Positions 35,101-43,756 of a DNA stretch of 44,942 nt are shown in pieces (position 1 is the first letter of the stretch; every line of letters begins with the position of its first letter). The translations under genes and the position numbers were made by a program. The stretch is taken from positions 1-44,942 of the forward strand of contig JAAYXB010000084.1 in the NCBI GenBank assembly GCA_012516125.1. The letters run 5' to 3'. This DNA is from Bacillota bacterium. Its GTDB lineage: Bacteria > Bacillota > SHA-98 > UBA4971. The notes under the pieces were generated by a model. That model was not told the origin of the DNA. It did no database searches and worked only from the letters and a program-made list of their open reading frames with translations.

Positions 35101-36629
35101 GCAATGTGCCTCCGGAGGGCTGTGTCAGAGATGAGCGTTTCAATAGATTCTTCCCATTCCTCGGGGTCATTCCCCACCAGTAACCCGGTCTCCCCGTGCT
35201 TAACTGTATTGGCATAAGCTTCCAGGTTTGAGTACACCCCAGCTATTCGGCAAGCAGCATATTCTAGGAATTTTATGTGACTCTTGCATCTATTGAATGG
35301 ATGGTCTATAAGCGGAGCCAGGCCGATGTGAATGTTGCTACGGCGTAGCTGTCGAGCGAACTGCCTGTAATCCGCAGTGACTCCTTCGAACACCTCGACG
35401 AAGTCCAAGTTTCTAAGAGACGGTACCGCTACCCCGTACGACCGGAAAACTACTTTGCCAGCATGTCTCTTAAGAATTCGCCGGATCGCTGGGGCAACCA
35501 TTGCGAGGTCCGCTTCGTGTCCTGGGGTGCCACAATAACCCAAGATCACGGGTCCTGACCCACCCGAGTCGCCGGGTGAGCCAGCGTCGGGAAACCAGAT
35601 CTCCTCGTCAAGAAAGTTGGGTAACACAAAGACCCTGGGGTTGTAATCGGCCAGCGCGCGGCGAAGGGGCTCCGTGCTCACGCACACAGCATCGGCCTGT
35701 TCTATTAGCTCGATGATCGAACCACGCCCACCATCATATACTCCCTTTAGGGCATGCCAAGGTGGGAGGTCGATGAGGAGATCATCCAACTCATAGATAA
35801 CAGGTTTGTTCATCTCCCTGGCTCTTGCCAGAATACAATCCACTGCGCCCCGTATCATTGGGACCTCCCGTTGTATTACCAAGACGTCTGCTTGCGCAAT
35901 GGAATCTACGTGCAGTTTCAGCCCTGTGGGACTTGGACGTAGCCCCCGGAGGAACTGGAGCCCACCCTCCTGCATAAGGTACTTCAATGGGCTGACAATC
36001 CTAATGGCTGGGCAAGCGTTCCAGGGCTCCCCTGTAAAGTAGGCCAGGACATTGAGTTTCTTGGGTGGACAGGTATTCCTTCTGAAAACGAGGGCCCAAG
36101 GAGAGATGAAGCTTACATCCGAATCAACGTCATGATAGAACCCCTGCAATGAAAACTCACGGACCCAATACTCTCGCGGCCTCACATTGATGTGAGTCGA
36201 TTCAAACAAGTCGCATGGAGTCGAGGAGATGATGACGACCGGCGCATGTGCGCACATGTTGGCGATTGCCTGTGTGCCTTCGGCCGGCGTAAGATGTTCG
36301 AGAACCTCGATGCAGACGATCAAATCGTAGTCTCGGTTCAGAGGTTCAAGTATAGATTGGACACGACAGTACGGACGGATATCTTCCCGCACCCGGCTAA
36401 TTGCATACTCGGATATGTCAATTCCTTCTGCTTCCACTCCGCGGTCTCGCAAGGCCTCCACGAGAAACCCCATGGCGCACCCGACATCCAAAACTGACCT
36501 CGGCCTAAACCTGGCAGTTATCTGCTGAGCAACGTTGCCAAAGAACTGCATCCATTGGGGTTGGTTGCGATCGTACGGGATCTCCCCGCACTGTTTCTCA
36601 TAGTAGTCCTTGCCATAAATAGTATCCAT
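32124..36629 (-). CDS. Giant methyltransferase / GT4 / triple GT2 / TPR glycan enzyme
   Basis: The protein has 1501 residues. The ATG at 36629 follows GGAGGT. Order: class I SAM methyltransferase (about 1-185, VLDVGCAMGF, IEVLEHL); GT4-like glycosyltransferase (about 190-525, ELDDLLIDLP, FLEYAAC, HGETGLLVGND); GT2 domain A (from about 575, SIVIPIHNN, VVDNGSTDGS, FLNNNTQVLPGW); GT2 domain B (from about 835, VVIVMYNSL, VDNHSND, MLNPDTVVFPGW); GT2 domain C (from about 1100, SIIIVCDDE, LMDGDVVVTHAW); TPR tail (about 1380-1490, VWHNMAIVAMAQGDFETALK). GT2-A has Asn where Asp is usual in the metal-binding motif. It should build a surface glycan using dTDP-rhamnose and other donors. GC is near 50 percent in a sampled line, lower than the neighbours. 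The 202 bp upstream contain a TACGGG / CCCGTA stem (36778-36807). Confidence 0.92.
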   Translation of the reverse strand: MDTIYGKDYYEKQCGEIPYDRNQPQWMQFFGNVAQQITARFRPRSVLDVGCAMGFLVEALRDRGVEAEGIDISEYAISRVREDIRPYCRVQSILEPLNRDYDLIVCIEVLEHLTPAEGTQAIANMCAHAPVVIISSTPCDLFESTHINVRPREYWVREFSLQGFYHDVDSDVSFISPWALVFRRNTCPPKKLNVLAYFTGEPWNACPAIRIVSPLKYLMQEGGLQFLRGLRPSPTGLKLHVDSIAQADVLVIQREVPMIRGAVDCILARAREMNKPVIYELDDLLIDLPPWHALKGVYDGGRGSIIELIEQADAVCVSTEPLRRALADYNPRVFVLPNFLDEEIWFPDAGSPGDSGGSGPVILGYCGTPGHEADLAMVAPAIRRILKRHAGKVVFRSYGVAVPSLRNLDFVEVFEGVTADYRQFARQLRRSNIHIGLAPLIDHPFNRCKSHIKFLEYAACRIAGVYSNLEAYANTVKHGETGLLVGNDPEEWEESIETLISDTALRRHIAANAFDEVRKSWTLRTGARQWLEMYTRVRRLQVSPDVGRTYAAAVPVTPGATSSQASREPVLSTPICSIVIPIHNNWTYTQACLSALGPYLRQSDKYEIIVVDNGSTDGSADRIEREFPSVNVVVNPSNMSFSCACNRGAGEATGKYLVFLNNNTQVLPGWLEELVSAADADASIGIVGSKLLFPDGTLQHAGVDLCYAAPYPITPSHMKYRQQDKEEGALQEVWAVTGASMLIRRDLFFNVGGFEEAYRNGYEDVDLCLKVRNQGYKVIYNPKSKAIHHEAKTPGRHALEADNLNVLHRRWMNLICDIRTPVPCMNETNPKRAPVSVVIVMYNSLSTIGPCLESVLATVGKDDEVIIVDNHSNDPSLEYVKTLKSMLPDSRINIISLRENLGYAAAANIGIREAENQFICMLNPDTVVFPGWLDGLIRPLLEDATIAATGPVSNFAAGLQNLHHYIGQIGENCNGMQVATFMKERYARQVLDTKLLIGFCLMVRRSVLEESGLFDEDLFLGNEDLEISHRLREAGYRLAVVPEVFVYHKGQVSFRSEPEVRTRYLVQQSTNQLYGKLRAYYNGTPPSGRELWGIDWFRPTQGLTSIIIVCDDELEHVVKCVKNVFRHTQEEIEVILCDLGKESSVTDYVNVVATSHPNVTVVRATSGSYAGAVNNAIRVAKGDYIVLMDGDVVVTHAWLARLLACISVANDGAIVSAVNSYREDSPEGLPSSEEEHDDPTLNERAHHRRHAGLVSPEQLLTTFCTVISRRLLDKIGGFDVRFQSRAVLESDFALRAMMVGYNVLAARDVLVHRSSSTRFGKLQVEKPTPNDHLLFRQKWGIDLNVDYQKGQQILTKSFESRDLYAPLVSEWTTEALLVEAVRLFHLSHISQSHAVLMQALQLDETNTDVWHNMAIVAMAQGDFETALKWLDRFDPADLDPERMNLKGICLFRTGRPEEAAQCFEAALRDNPDQPDVQENLKTVLEALHAMGLQPEGQSAAK

Positions 36630-36831
36630 GGCCAGACCTCCGCCTTTGGGGTATTCAGTAACCTTCCGTATGGTCAGCTTTTACTGCATACCTAACACAG
36701 TGATACCGGTTTGTCTGGGTGTTTCACACAATAGCACCTAGTGAGTTCACACGTTTTTCCCGCACGGGCGACTCCAGTACGGGTACGCGTGTACCATAGT
36801 GCCCGTATGGGCAGACGGGTCTCTACCTGAC

Positions 36832-37821
36832 TCACTGTCTTGTAGTGGCTGACCCGCGCGGGCGACCTCCTTGTCTATACCACTCTACGACTTCGAGAAT
36901 CGCATTCTCAATGAAATGTCGCGGAACCCACCCCGTTTCGCTCGACAGCTTTGCAGCGCACAGCGCATACCGCCTGTCGTGTCCCGGCCTATCGGGCACG
37001 AACTGGATCAGGCTTTCCGGACGGCCGGTTATTTTGAGGATCGCCTTTGCGAGATCGATGTTGCGCCGCTCGCAATTGGCGCCGATGTTGTAGATTTCGC
37101 CAACCCGGCCGCGTTCTATCAGGAGGACGATTGCGCGGCAATGGTCTTCGACATGGATCCAGTCGCGAACGTTCTGGCCATCCCCGTAAATCGGGAGGGG
37201 TTTGTTTTGGAGAGCGTTGAGGATCATCACGGGAATGAATTTCTCAGGATACTGATACGGACCGTAGTTGTTTGTGCACCTGGTGATGATCACGGGCACT
37301 CCGTAGGTCTTGAAATACGCCCTGGCCATGAGGTCCGCCGCAGCCTTGCTTGCCGAATACGGACTGTTGGGAGCTAGCGGGCTTTCCTCGGTACAGGGCG
37401 GGTCATCAGGCCCGAGGGAACCATAGACTTCATCGGTGGAAATCTGGACGAACCGCCCAGTTCCGTACCGCCTCGCGGCCTCCAGCAGTACCTGGGTTCC
37501 CTTCACGTTTGTTTCAATGAACGGAGTGGGATCGAGTATGCTCCGGTCTACGTGGCTTTCGGCAGCGAAGTTGACAACCACGTCGGGACGCTCGTTTTCG
37601 AATATCCGGTTCACGAGTTCCCTGTCGGCAATGTCGCCGCGCACAAACGAGTACCTATCTTTGTAAGCAGGATTGCTGGTGACGTCGGCAAGGTTCTCCA
37701 GGTTGCCTGCGTAGGTAAGCTTATCCAGGTTTATGACGTGCCAGTCTAACCGTGTCCCCATCACGTATCTTATGAAGTTTGACCCGATGAAACCGGCGCC
37801 GCCTGTTACGAGCAGTTTCAT
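36832..37821 (-). CDS. rfbB: dTDP-glucose 4,6-dehydratase
   Basis: The protein has 329 residues, a normal length. The ATG at 37821 has GGGAGG nine bases upstream. The extended SDR motifs are complete: GGAGFIGS near the N-terminus, FAAESHVDRSI, the active-site triad segment STDEVYG followed by YSASKAAAD, and TNNYGPYQYPEKFIP, which identifies the dTDP-glucose enzyme. It converts dTDP-glucose to dTDP-4-keto-6-deoxyglucose, the second step of dTDP-L-rhamnose synthesis. It lies between the reductase gene and the giant glycosyltransferase on one strand. Confidence 0.96.
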   Translation of the reverse strand: MKLLVTGGAGFIGSNFIRYVMGTRLDWHVINLDKLTYAGNLENLADVTSNPAYKDRYSFVRGDIADRELVNRIFENERPDVVVNFAAESHVDRSILDPTPFIETNVKGTQVLLEAARRYGTGRFVQISTDEVYGSLGPDDPPCTEESPLAPNSPYSASKAAADLMARAYFKTYGVPVIITRCTNNYGPYQYPEKFIPVMILNALQNKPLPIYGDGQNVRDWIHVEDHCRAIVLLIERGRVGEIYNIGANCERRNIDLAKAILKITGRPESLIQFVPDRPGHDRRYALCAAKLSSETGWVPRHFIENAILEVVEWYRQGGRPRGSATTRQ

Positions 37822-37825
37822 GGTA

Positions 37826-38830
37826 TCAACCCTCCCGGCGCTCGTGCGCTTTACCCAGACCGCTTAGAAAGCGGGCGAGAGCATCCTCCCATGGCGGGAG
37901 AACGTAGCCGATGGTCTCACGCAAAGGATACGCGTCCAGCGCTGAGTTCCTCGGGCGCCTGGCCGGTCGCGCGAATTCCTCCGACGTTACCGGCCGCACG
38001 TTAATGGCAAGACCGACACGCGCAAATATGGCCTTCGCGAACTCGTACCAGGTGGTCACGCCTTGGTTTGTCACGTGGTAGATGCCGAAGCAGCCGGTCT
38101 CCAGCAGGTCGGCGCAAGCCTTTGCTAGGTCTACGGTGTACGTGGGCGAACCTCGCTGGTCTGCGACGACCGGTATGTGCCGTCTGCCACCTGACGGGGC
38201 TCGCTGATTCTCTGCGGTTGCCCCTTCCCGTGTGGTAAAGACGCTTGCCCTCTCATCGAAACCCTGCACCGCACCGCGAGGAGCGCTAACTGTGCGGGAA
38301 GACTCAAGCTCGTCGGCACCACACTTATCCGCCATCCTCAGCATGGTGGTGACGAAGTTCCTCCCGTGCTCACCGAACAACCAGCTTGTCCGAACCAGGT
38401 AGTGCTCAGGAAGGAGGGATCTAACGTAGTTCTCCCCCCACCACTTGCTGGCCCCGTAGACGTTGAGGGGCGAGGGTAGATCCCAGATAGTGTATGGCTC
38501 TCCCTTTTCCCCGTCGAAAACGTAGTCTGTACTTATGTGTAGAAGCACGGCACCCACCCGACGACATGCCAGAGCGAGATTTCGCGGACCGAGGGCGTTG
38601 GCCGCAAATGCTGCCTCTCTATCTCGTTCTGCATCGTCTACACGCGTATATGCGGCACAATTCACTACTACGTCCGGACGCAACGCGCTGATGCGCTCGC
38701 GCACAGCCCCGATGTCTGCGATGTCGAGGTCCTCATGGGTAAGCGCGACGACGTCGTGCCGCCTAGCGGCAAGCTCGAGCGTCATGTCGCGGCCGAGCAT
38801 TCCTCCTGCTCCGGTAACGAGGATTCTCAT
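37826..38830 (-). CDS. rfbD: dTDP-4-dehydrorhamnose reductase with a 45-residue insert
   Basis: The protein has 334 residues. The ATG at 38830 has GGAG upstream and starts directly at RILVTGAGGMLGRDM. Motifs of RmlD are visible: VVNCAAYTRVDDAE, HISTDYVFDG, the YxxxK pair in NVYGASKWW, RTSWLFGEHGRNFV, and VVADQRGSPTYT. Between MLRMADKC and VVADQRG lies an in-frame, low-complexity insert of about 45 residues (near 38190-38330) absent from usual homologues, which are close to 285-290 residues. It performs the final reduction to dTDP-L-rhamnose. The gap to rfbB is four bases, so the two are co-translated. Confidence 0.93.
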   Translation of the reverse strand: MRILVTGAGGMLGRDMTLELAARRHDVVALTHEDLDIADIGAVRERISALRPDVVVNCAAYTRVDDAERDREAAFAANALGPRNLALACRRVGAVLLHISTDYVFDGEKGEPYTIWDLPSPLNVYGASKWWGENYVRSLLPEHYLVRTSWLFGEHGRNFVTTMLRMADKCGADELESSRTVSAPRGAVQGFDERASVFTTREGATAENQRAPSGGRRHIPVVADQRGSPTYTVDLAKACADLLETGCFGIYHVTNQGVTTWYEFAKAIFARVGLAINVRPVTSEEFARPARRPRNSALDAYPLRETIGYVLPPWEDALARFLSGLGKAHERREG

Positions 38831-38859
38831 ACTGGACTCCAGCCCTTCCCAGCGTGGTC

Positions 38860-39324
38860 TTATCCGTGCTTTACTCCCCACGAGTACGGTATACCCGGGT
38901 CGTCGTACGGCACTCGGAATTCATCGGGGTTCGAGTAGTTGTAAAGCTCCGTCGGGAAGTTCACTATCAATGCCGTCTCGTCCCCTTCTGCTGTAAAGCC
39001 GTGATATACGAAGGGCGGGATCTTTACGAGGATAGGATTCAGGTTCCCCATGTGAAACTCGTTGATCGTTCCCTGTGTTGGGCTGTCCTTTCTTGCGTCG
39101 AAGAGCACAACCTTTGCCATGCCATGGACGCACACGAAATGATCCCATTGTTTCCTGTGGTAATGCCACGCCTTAACAACGCCCGGGTAACAAGCTGTCA
39201 CATAACATTGCCCGAACCGATCGAACTCCGGCCAGTCGGAGCGCAGCATCTCCATGAGGTAACCCCGCTCATCTGGGATCAGCCTGAGCTCGCGAACTCG
39301 CACGCCTTCTATAACCGTCTTCAT
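38860..39324 (-). CDS. rfbC: RmlC-like dTDP-sugar epimerase (cupin)
   Basis: The protein has 154 residues. The ATG at 39324 follows GGAGG. It is a small cupin of the dTDP-4-dehydrorhamnose 3,5-epimerase family: DERGYLMEMLRSDWPEF, ACYPGVVKAWHYH, WDHFVCVHGMAKVVLFD, and IPPFVYHGFTAEG. The His in AWHYHRKQWDH replaces the usual GLHFQ context, so it belongs to a divergent subgroup sometimes annotated only as RmlC-like. Its place between rfbA and rfbD supports the 3,5-epimerase step. Confidence 0.85.
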   Translation of the reverse strand: MKTVIEGVRVRELRLIPDERGYLMEMLRSDWPEFDRFGQCYVTACYPGVVKAWHYHRKQWDHFVCVHGMAKVVLFDARKDSPTQGTINEFHMGNLNPILVKIPPFVYHGFTAEGDETALIVNFPTELYNYSNPDEFRVPYDDPGIPYSWGVKHG

Positions 39325-39365
39325 GCGGCCTTCCTCCTGCACAAGCGTCGGCGCCGATCTGCGCT

Positions 39366-40433
39366 TCACACCGCCACCTCGGAATCGTCTCCGAGAAACA
39401 GCCGAAGGACCTGCCTGTTGTCGTTGGAATGCGACACCTTGACGTTTCTGCCGATGAGGCTGTCTTCGATCCTGGACACGTTACGAAGGTCACAGCATTC
39501 CAGCACAACAGAGTGTTCAATTGATACACCTTCTAGGCGTGCCCCGGACCCTATGGCGGTGAAGGGTCCTACAAAGCAATCAACGAGAGTGGCACCGTCT
39601 CCGATGACAACGGGGCCCCTCACCGTGCTCCTCGTAATGACGGCGCCCTTTGCGACCGCGACTCGACCCACAATGCGGCTTTGGTCGTCCACGCTGCCTT
39701 CAATTGCGCGGGACGCGTATTCATCAAGGACGATTCTGTTAGCCTCCAGGATATCGTCTTTCTTCCCGGTATCCAGCCACCATCCGTCCAGGACCCTTGC
39801 TTGCACTTCGCCTCCGTGTTCGATGAGGTATTGGATTGCGTCGGTGATCTCGAGTTCGCCGCGCCAGGACGGCTTTATGGCGTCAATGGCCTCATGTATC
39901 TCCGGAGAGAAAAGATAGACTCCGACCAGCGCGAGATCGCTCGGCGGCTCCTTGGGCTTCTCGATGAGTCGCAGAACCTGCCCGTCCGCGCCGACCGCAG
40001 CTACGCCGAACTGTCTCGGGTCAGGTACCGCTTTTAGCAGAATAGTCGCGCTGGGGCTATTTGACAAAAACTCGTTTACCAGGGAGCCAACACCGCCCTG
40101 GATGAGGTTATCCCCCAGGAACATGAGAAATCTGGAACGCCCAAGAAAGCTGCGCGCTATTTTCACCGCGTGGGCCAGTCCGCCGGGGATCTCCTGCAGG
40201 ACGTAGGTTATTTGAACTCCCCATCGCGATCCATCGCCAACGGCCTGACGGACCTGATCCCCTGTTTCGGGGGAGATCACCACGGCTATGTCCCGAAGGC
40301 CCGCCGCTGCCACCTGCTCTATCACAAAGTGAATGATAGGCCTGTTGGCCACAGGGATGAGTTGCTTTGCCGTGGTGTACGTTAAAGGCCGAAGTCTTGT
40401 GCCTTTGCCTCCAGAGAGGATGAGGGCCTTCAT
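39366..40433 (-). CDS. rfbA: Glucose-1-phosphate thymidylyltransferase, long form
   Basis: The protein has 355 residues. The ATG at 40433 begins [18 protein letters not shown]; the longer frame to 40535 adds a non-conserved head. N-terminal nucleotidyltransferase domain with the GGKGTRLRP signature, [19 protein letters not shown] and [18 protein letters not shown]. The C-terminal 100 residues form a left-handed beta-helix (repeats such as [22 protein letters not shown]), as in the StrD-type long enzymes rather than the 290-residue RmlA. It makes dTDP-glucose, the first step of rhamnose synthesis. The ribosome site is weak. Confidence 0.94.
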   Translation of the reverse strand: MKALILSGGKGTRLRPLTYTTAKQLIPVANRPIIHFVIEQVAAAGLRDIAVVISPETGDQVRQAVGDGSRWGVQITYVLQEIPGGLAHAVKIARSFLGRSRFLMFLGDNLIQGGVGSLVNEFLSNSPSATILLKAVPDPRQFGVAAVGADGQVLRLIEKPKEPPSDLALVGVYLFSPEIHEAIDAIKPSWRGELEITDAIQYLIEHGGEVQARVLDGWWLDTGKKDDILEANRIVLDEYASRAIEGSVDDQSRIVGRVAVAKGAVITRSTVRGPVVIGDGATLVDCFVGPFTAIGSGARLEGVSIEHSVVLECCDLRNVSRIEDSLIGRNVKVSHSNDNRQVLRLFLGDDSEVAV

Positions 40434-40544
40434 CGCGCTGCCTGGACTGTCGGCGGTTTGTCTTGCCGTCACTCTTCTCACCTCGGCAAGTGGAATTTTT
40501 CCATATCGCGACCGAACGGGAATCGTATGAGCCATGCTGTTTCC

Positions 40545-41858
40545 TCAGGATGAGCTCTTACTCTTACGTGCGCTGAGCGCTATGTCGAGGTTTTCCCGGG
40601 CCCCGGGGCAATCGGCGTCGAGCTCTATGGCTTCCCGGAAGCACTCGACTGCTTTGTCAACATAGCCTACCTGGAAATGGCACATTCCCATGAGGTTGAA
40701 GCGTTCGGAGTCCATGTCTTGATGGGGTACCTTCTCCCACGCCTCCAAGGCCAGGCGGAAGTCCCTTTGGTTCATGGCGATGAGCGCCATGTTGTGCCAG
40801 GCATCAGGGTTGTTCGGCTCGAGCTCAAGAGCCTTTGTGACCGCTACATAGGACGCCTCGATGTGACCCTGTTCAAACAGCCTCACCGATTCGGCCAGCA
40901 ACGCCTTGCTTGACCACTCGGATACAAGGGGAGAGTAATGGGATACTGGGTCGAACGGGCGCGCCAAGATGGGGAGCGGGTTGTAGCCTCCTGCAGACAG
41001 CTCAATGCGCCATTTCTTCGCGAATTTCCATGCGTTTTCCAGCATGATCGCGGCGTAGTCCATGCGAGCTCCCTTGAAAGTGATGCTGCCGAAATGATGG
41101 ACGAACACGTCCCCAGCTATAACCACGTCGAACCCTGCTATGATCGCGCGAAGGCAGAAATCGTCGTCCTCGAAGTTGCCGGTTCCAAACGTTACGTCAA
41201 ACCCTCCTATGCGGTCTATGACCTCGCGTCGGACAAGCATACAAAACCCTATGACACGGGCGACTTTTATCAGCCGGCCAGCGTGCTTCCTGGCGAACGC
41301 CACGGCATACTCATCAAGCTTCCTGACGTCATAATGAGGGTCGACCACCTGCTGGGGCCCCACGACGTAGTTGCTCATCGGCCCCACGAGGCCGATTCTG
41401 GTGCTGCGGGCTGCGCATGCGTGGAGGCCTCCGAGCCAGCCGGGGGTCACGATGACATCGTTGTTGAGGAGCAAGATGAAGTTCCCTGCAGCTTCGCGGA
41501 TGCCCTGGTTCACGCCGCCGGCGAACCCGAGGTTCCTGTCGTTACGCACGATCTTGATACCTGTTATTGATGCTGGAAGATGCCAGGCTGTGTCGCCGGT
41601 GCGCGACACGAGCGAATCCAGATAGTTTCGCGTTCCGTCCGTCGAACCGTTGTCCACGAAGATAAGCTCAACCGGCTCGGGCGTGTGGCGCAGGATGCTC
41701 CGGACGCACGCGGTGGTGTAATCCACCTGGTTGTAGCACAGTATGATTATGCTTGTGAGTCCAGCTGAACCTGTTCGCCCGTCCGCTGCCGTGGGCGCAT
41801 TTGTCCTTTCGCCACGGATTTTGAGGCTGTTCACCTTTGCTCGGTGCTCCCCTGACAC
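40545..41858 (-). CDS. GT2 glycosyltransferase with TPR tail
   Basis: The protein has 437 residues. The GTG at 41858 is the longest start; an inner GTG at 41834 is possible, and neither has a strong ribosome site. GT2 domain: TSIIILCYNQVDYT, FVDNGSTDGT, LLNNDVIVTPGWLGGL, IGGFDVTFGTGNFEDDDF. The TPR tail (from about residue 320) includes NPDAWHNMALIAMNQRDF. From YSPLVSEW onward it is clearly paralogous to the C-terminus of the 1501-residue protein (YAPLVSEW onward). First gene of the rhamnose/glycan operon. Confidence 0.92.
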   Translation of the reverse strand: MSGEHRAKVNSLKIRGERTNAPTAADGRTGSAGLTSIIILCYNQVDYTTACVRSILRHTPEPVELIFVDNGSTDGTRNYLDSLVSRTGDTAWHLPASITGIKIVRNDRNLGFAGGVNQGIREAAGNFILLLNNDVIVTPGWLGGLHACAARSTRIGLVGPMSNYVVGPQQVVDPHYDVRKLDEYAVAFARKHAGRLIKVARVIGFCMLVRREVIDRIGGFDVTFGTGNFEDDDFCLRAIIAGFDVVIAGDVFVHHFGSITFKGARMDYAAIMLENAWKFAKKWRIELSAGGYNPLPILARPFDPVSHYSPLVSEWSSKALLAESVRLFEQGHIEASYVAVTKALELEPNNPDAWHNMALIAMNQRDFRLALEAWEKVPHQDMDSERFNLMGMCHFQVGYVDKAVECFREAIELDADCPGARENLDIALSARKSKSSS

Positions 41859-42529
41859 AAACTGGTTATACCCTCACGTAGGAACGCATGCAGGTTTCGT
41901 GCCATTGAAGGGGTTGCAAGCGAAGGGCGATCGGAACGCGCGGTCGTGATGATACAGATAACCGCTGCTTCAAAGTCCTGGGTACGCAGTGTGTAGTCGG
42001 TTCGCAATTAACCGACTGCGACGTTTATCCTGCTTTAATGCTGAACCCAACTGCTTTGCTGCGGGACCCGCGGCCGGCCGCAGCGCTTGGTCCGGTGTAA
42101 ACGGTAGACCCGCAGCACTGCGCGCCATTGGTGGCACTATGTCTTTTCACGTAACCCAGGGGCAAATGAGTAACGTGCCGCACGAGCCTGGGCAATTTCT
42201 TCACAGTTGTTTGTCGCCTTACATTCGCGACCCCGGGAACACCTTCTCATCTTTTCCGCGTCCACCGCATCTTGTTGGGGCCGAACTCTTCAGCCTGTTT
42301 CCAGGCCTGATGATGACGACCACCGCCATCCCTGGGTTCAGGTTCTCCTGGGAGTTCGAGCCACGAGCTCGCCCTGGGCTCCCTCGCTTCTCGTGCCTTC
42401 CGCTCCGTCGGTGCAGGCGCGGCAGGCAAGTCAAGCGGTACCTTTGCGCTGTCGCTGGCCGGAATCGGATGCGGTACAACGGCACCGTTGTCAACCCGGC
42501 TTGCATTGAAGACCGTGGCGGCGACGTTT
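41859..42529. other. Intergenic region upstream of the glycan operon
   Basis: No gene was recognised. Open frames here lack ribosome sites and recognisable motifs. It should contain the promoter of the minus-strand glycan operon, but no confident -35/-10 pair was found. Confidence 0.4.
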
Positions 42530-42950
42530 CGTCGCGACTGGTCGCGGAGTGACCACTCCTCGTGGGGCATCTGGTCACCAATCAGCCGCCTTCTCGAGCC
42601 GGCTGGTTGCCGAGTGACCACTTTCGTCGGCACGCAACGCAAACTGGTCACAGACTGACCGCATTCGGGGCAGGGAGTGGCGAGATGGCAACCACCCTGG
42701 TGTGGATCTCTGGTCAAGAACCAACCAGATCGGTCTGTGTCGTCAGCGGAGTGGCCGAAAAACCGCCAGGGTGAGCGGGAAAGTGGCTGGCAGATAACCA
42801 CTCCCCCGCACCATGTGGCCAAAAAGCAGCCACCTCCCCGGGTCTGCGGAGCGGAAGGCCCCCGGAGTGGCTGAAATCTGCCGGGCTTCACCTGGCGAAG
42901 TGGTCAATCTCCTACCAGCTACCAGTCCCCCGTGTCGGGCGGCAGCTCGG
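42530..42950. repeat. Degenerate array of GAGTGRCC-type boxes (transposon-end-like)
   Basis: Units starting with a (G/C)GAGTG(A/G)CC-like box recur near 42545, 42608, 42677, 42747, 42811 and 42857, spaced about 46-70 bp apart, with CTGGTCA/TGACCAC partners between them. Examples are CGGAGTGGCCGAAAAACCGC, ATGTGGCCAAAAAGCAGCC and CGAAGTGGTCAATCTCC. Arrays of GTGGTCAAAAT-like boxes are known at the ends of IS21-type elements, so a decayed end is likely. No transposase gene remains. Confidence 0.5.
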
Positions 42951-43040
42951 CACCAGCAAACGATAACGATTAAGAAGAGGGACGCGGTTTTTTCGGGGGT
43001 TGTTGTGCGCGTTGGCGGGCGGTTCGCATCATGAGAAGAC

Positions 43041-43213
43041 GGAAGGTCGAGGCGCATCTCCGAAGAAAACGCGCATGACCCTCTGTCCTGGGTTTTGAGA
43101 ATCTCGTAGATGTCCAGAAGTGTTGTCGACGCCGCGCAGGCACATGACACGGCGACCGCGCAAACGACAGATGCAATCACGCTTACAACGAGAACCTTGC
43201 TTATCCTACTCAT
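43041..43213 (-). pseudogene. Secreted-protein stub (signal peptide only)
   Basis: An ATG at 43213 with GAGGAG nine bases upstream opens a clear signal peptide (MSRISKVLVVSVIASVVCAV, cleavage after Ala-Cys-Ala). About 30 residues resembling a mature N-terminus follow (STTLLDIYEILKTQDRG). The frame then runs into the transposon-end-like array without further protein character. It is probably a secreted protein truncated by the insertion; its identity is unknown. The 43214-43560 stretch behind it contains no recognised gene. Confidence 0.45.
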
Positions 43214-43560
43214 AGCTTCTCACTCCTCTCGTGTCACGTGCATTTTTATGCGTAACCTACTGCTTGACGACCCGACTCGCTTGTGCCACCGCGTCCTTTC
43301 GTTAATCCCCCCTTAGTAGCCATAGTCGGCTTGCACTTGAAAACTCTACATTCGGATGATAGTTCCTCCATTCGCGGTGTCCGTTTCCGTGTAACACTCT
43401 CCACCCCGCCCTGAGATCCTGCCCTTGGAGCCACTGGAGGAAACCCGCCACGGGTTGTTGCAGGATCGTTTCCCCGCCTGTCGAAGTTTGCACATGGTCC
43501 ACGGATTCGTTCAGCACACAGGTACATGGCAGCACTGGCGGGACACGACTGGCCTTGCGA

Positions 43561-43756
43561 CGGTGCGCGATCCGCAAGGCGCCGTGGGCTGCAGGTCAAG
43601 CACGCCAGGCCGGTAAACCAGGTGTCGAGCGGTGCCGCAGGTAGCGGCGGAATCTGCAGGGCGGCCCCGGCTGGGTCTTCGGGGGAAGCTGCGACCCCGA
43701 CGAGGAGATGCGAACCAATTATGTGGGCCGGGCCAGAGGAAGGACAAGATGTACAT
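43561..43756 (+). promoter_or_regulatory. GC-rich structured leader candidate
   Basis: Several stems precede the molybdopterin-binding gene: GCCGC-aggta-GCGGC (43634-43648), and GGGTC / GACCC (43673-43697) enclosing CTTC-gggg-GAAG. Two CTGCAG copies (43589 and 43654) could close the domain. It could be a regulatory leader. Conserved Moco riboswitch segments were not found, so no family is assigned. Confidence 0.3.

Noticed and set aside
41989-42552. A 187-codon plus-strand frame
   Set aside because: It has no ribosome site, no motif and an Arg/Pro-rich composition typical of non-coding high-GC frames.
42247-42891. A 214-codon minus-strand frame
   Set aside because: It runs through the degenerate repeat array, is rich in repeated short motifs caused by it, and has no recognisable domain or ribosome site.
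43561-43756. Moco riboswitch upstream of the molybdopterin-binding gene
   Set aside because: The context is right, but the conserved core segments I know from Moco RNAs are not present.
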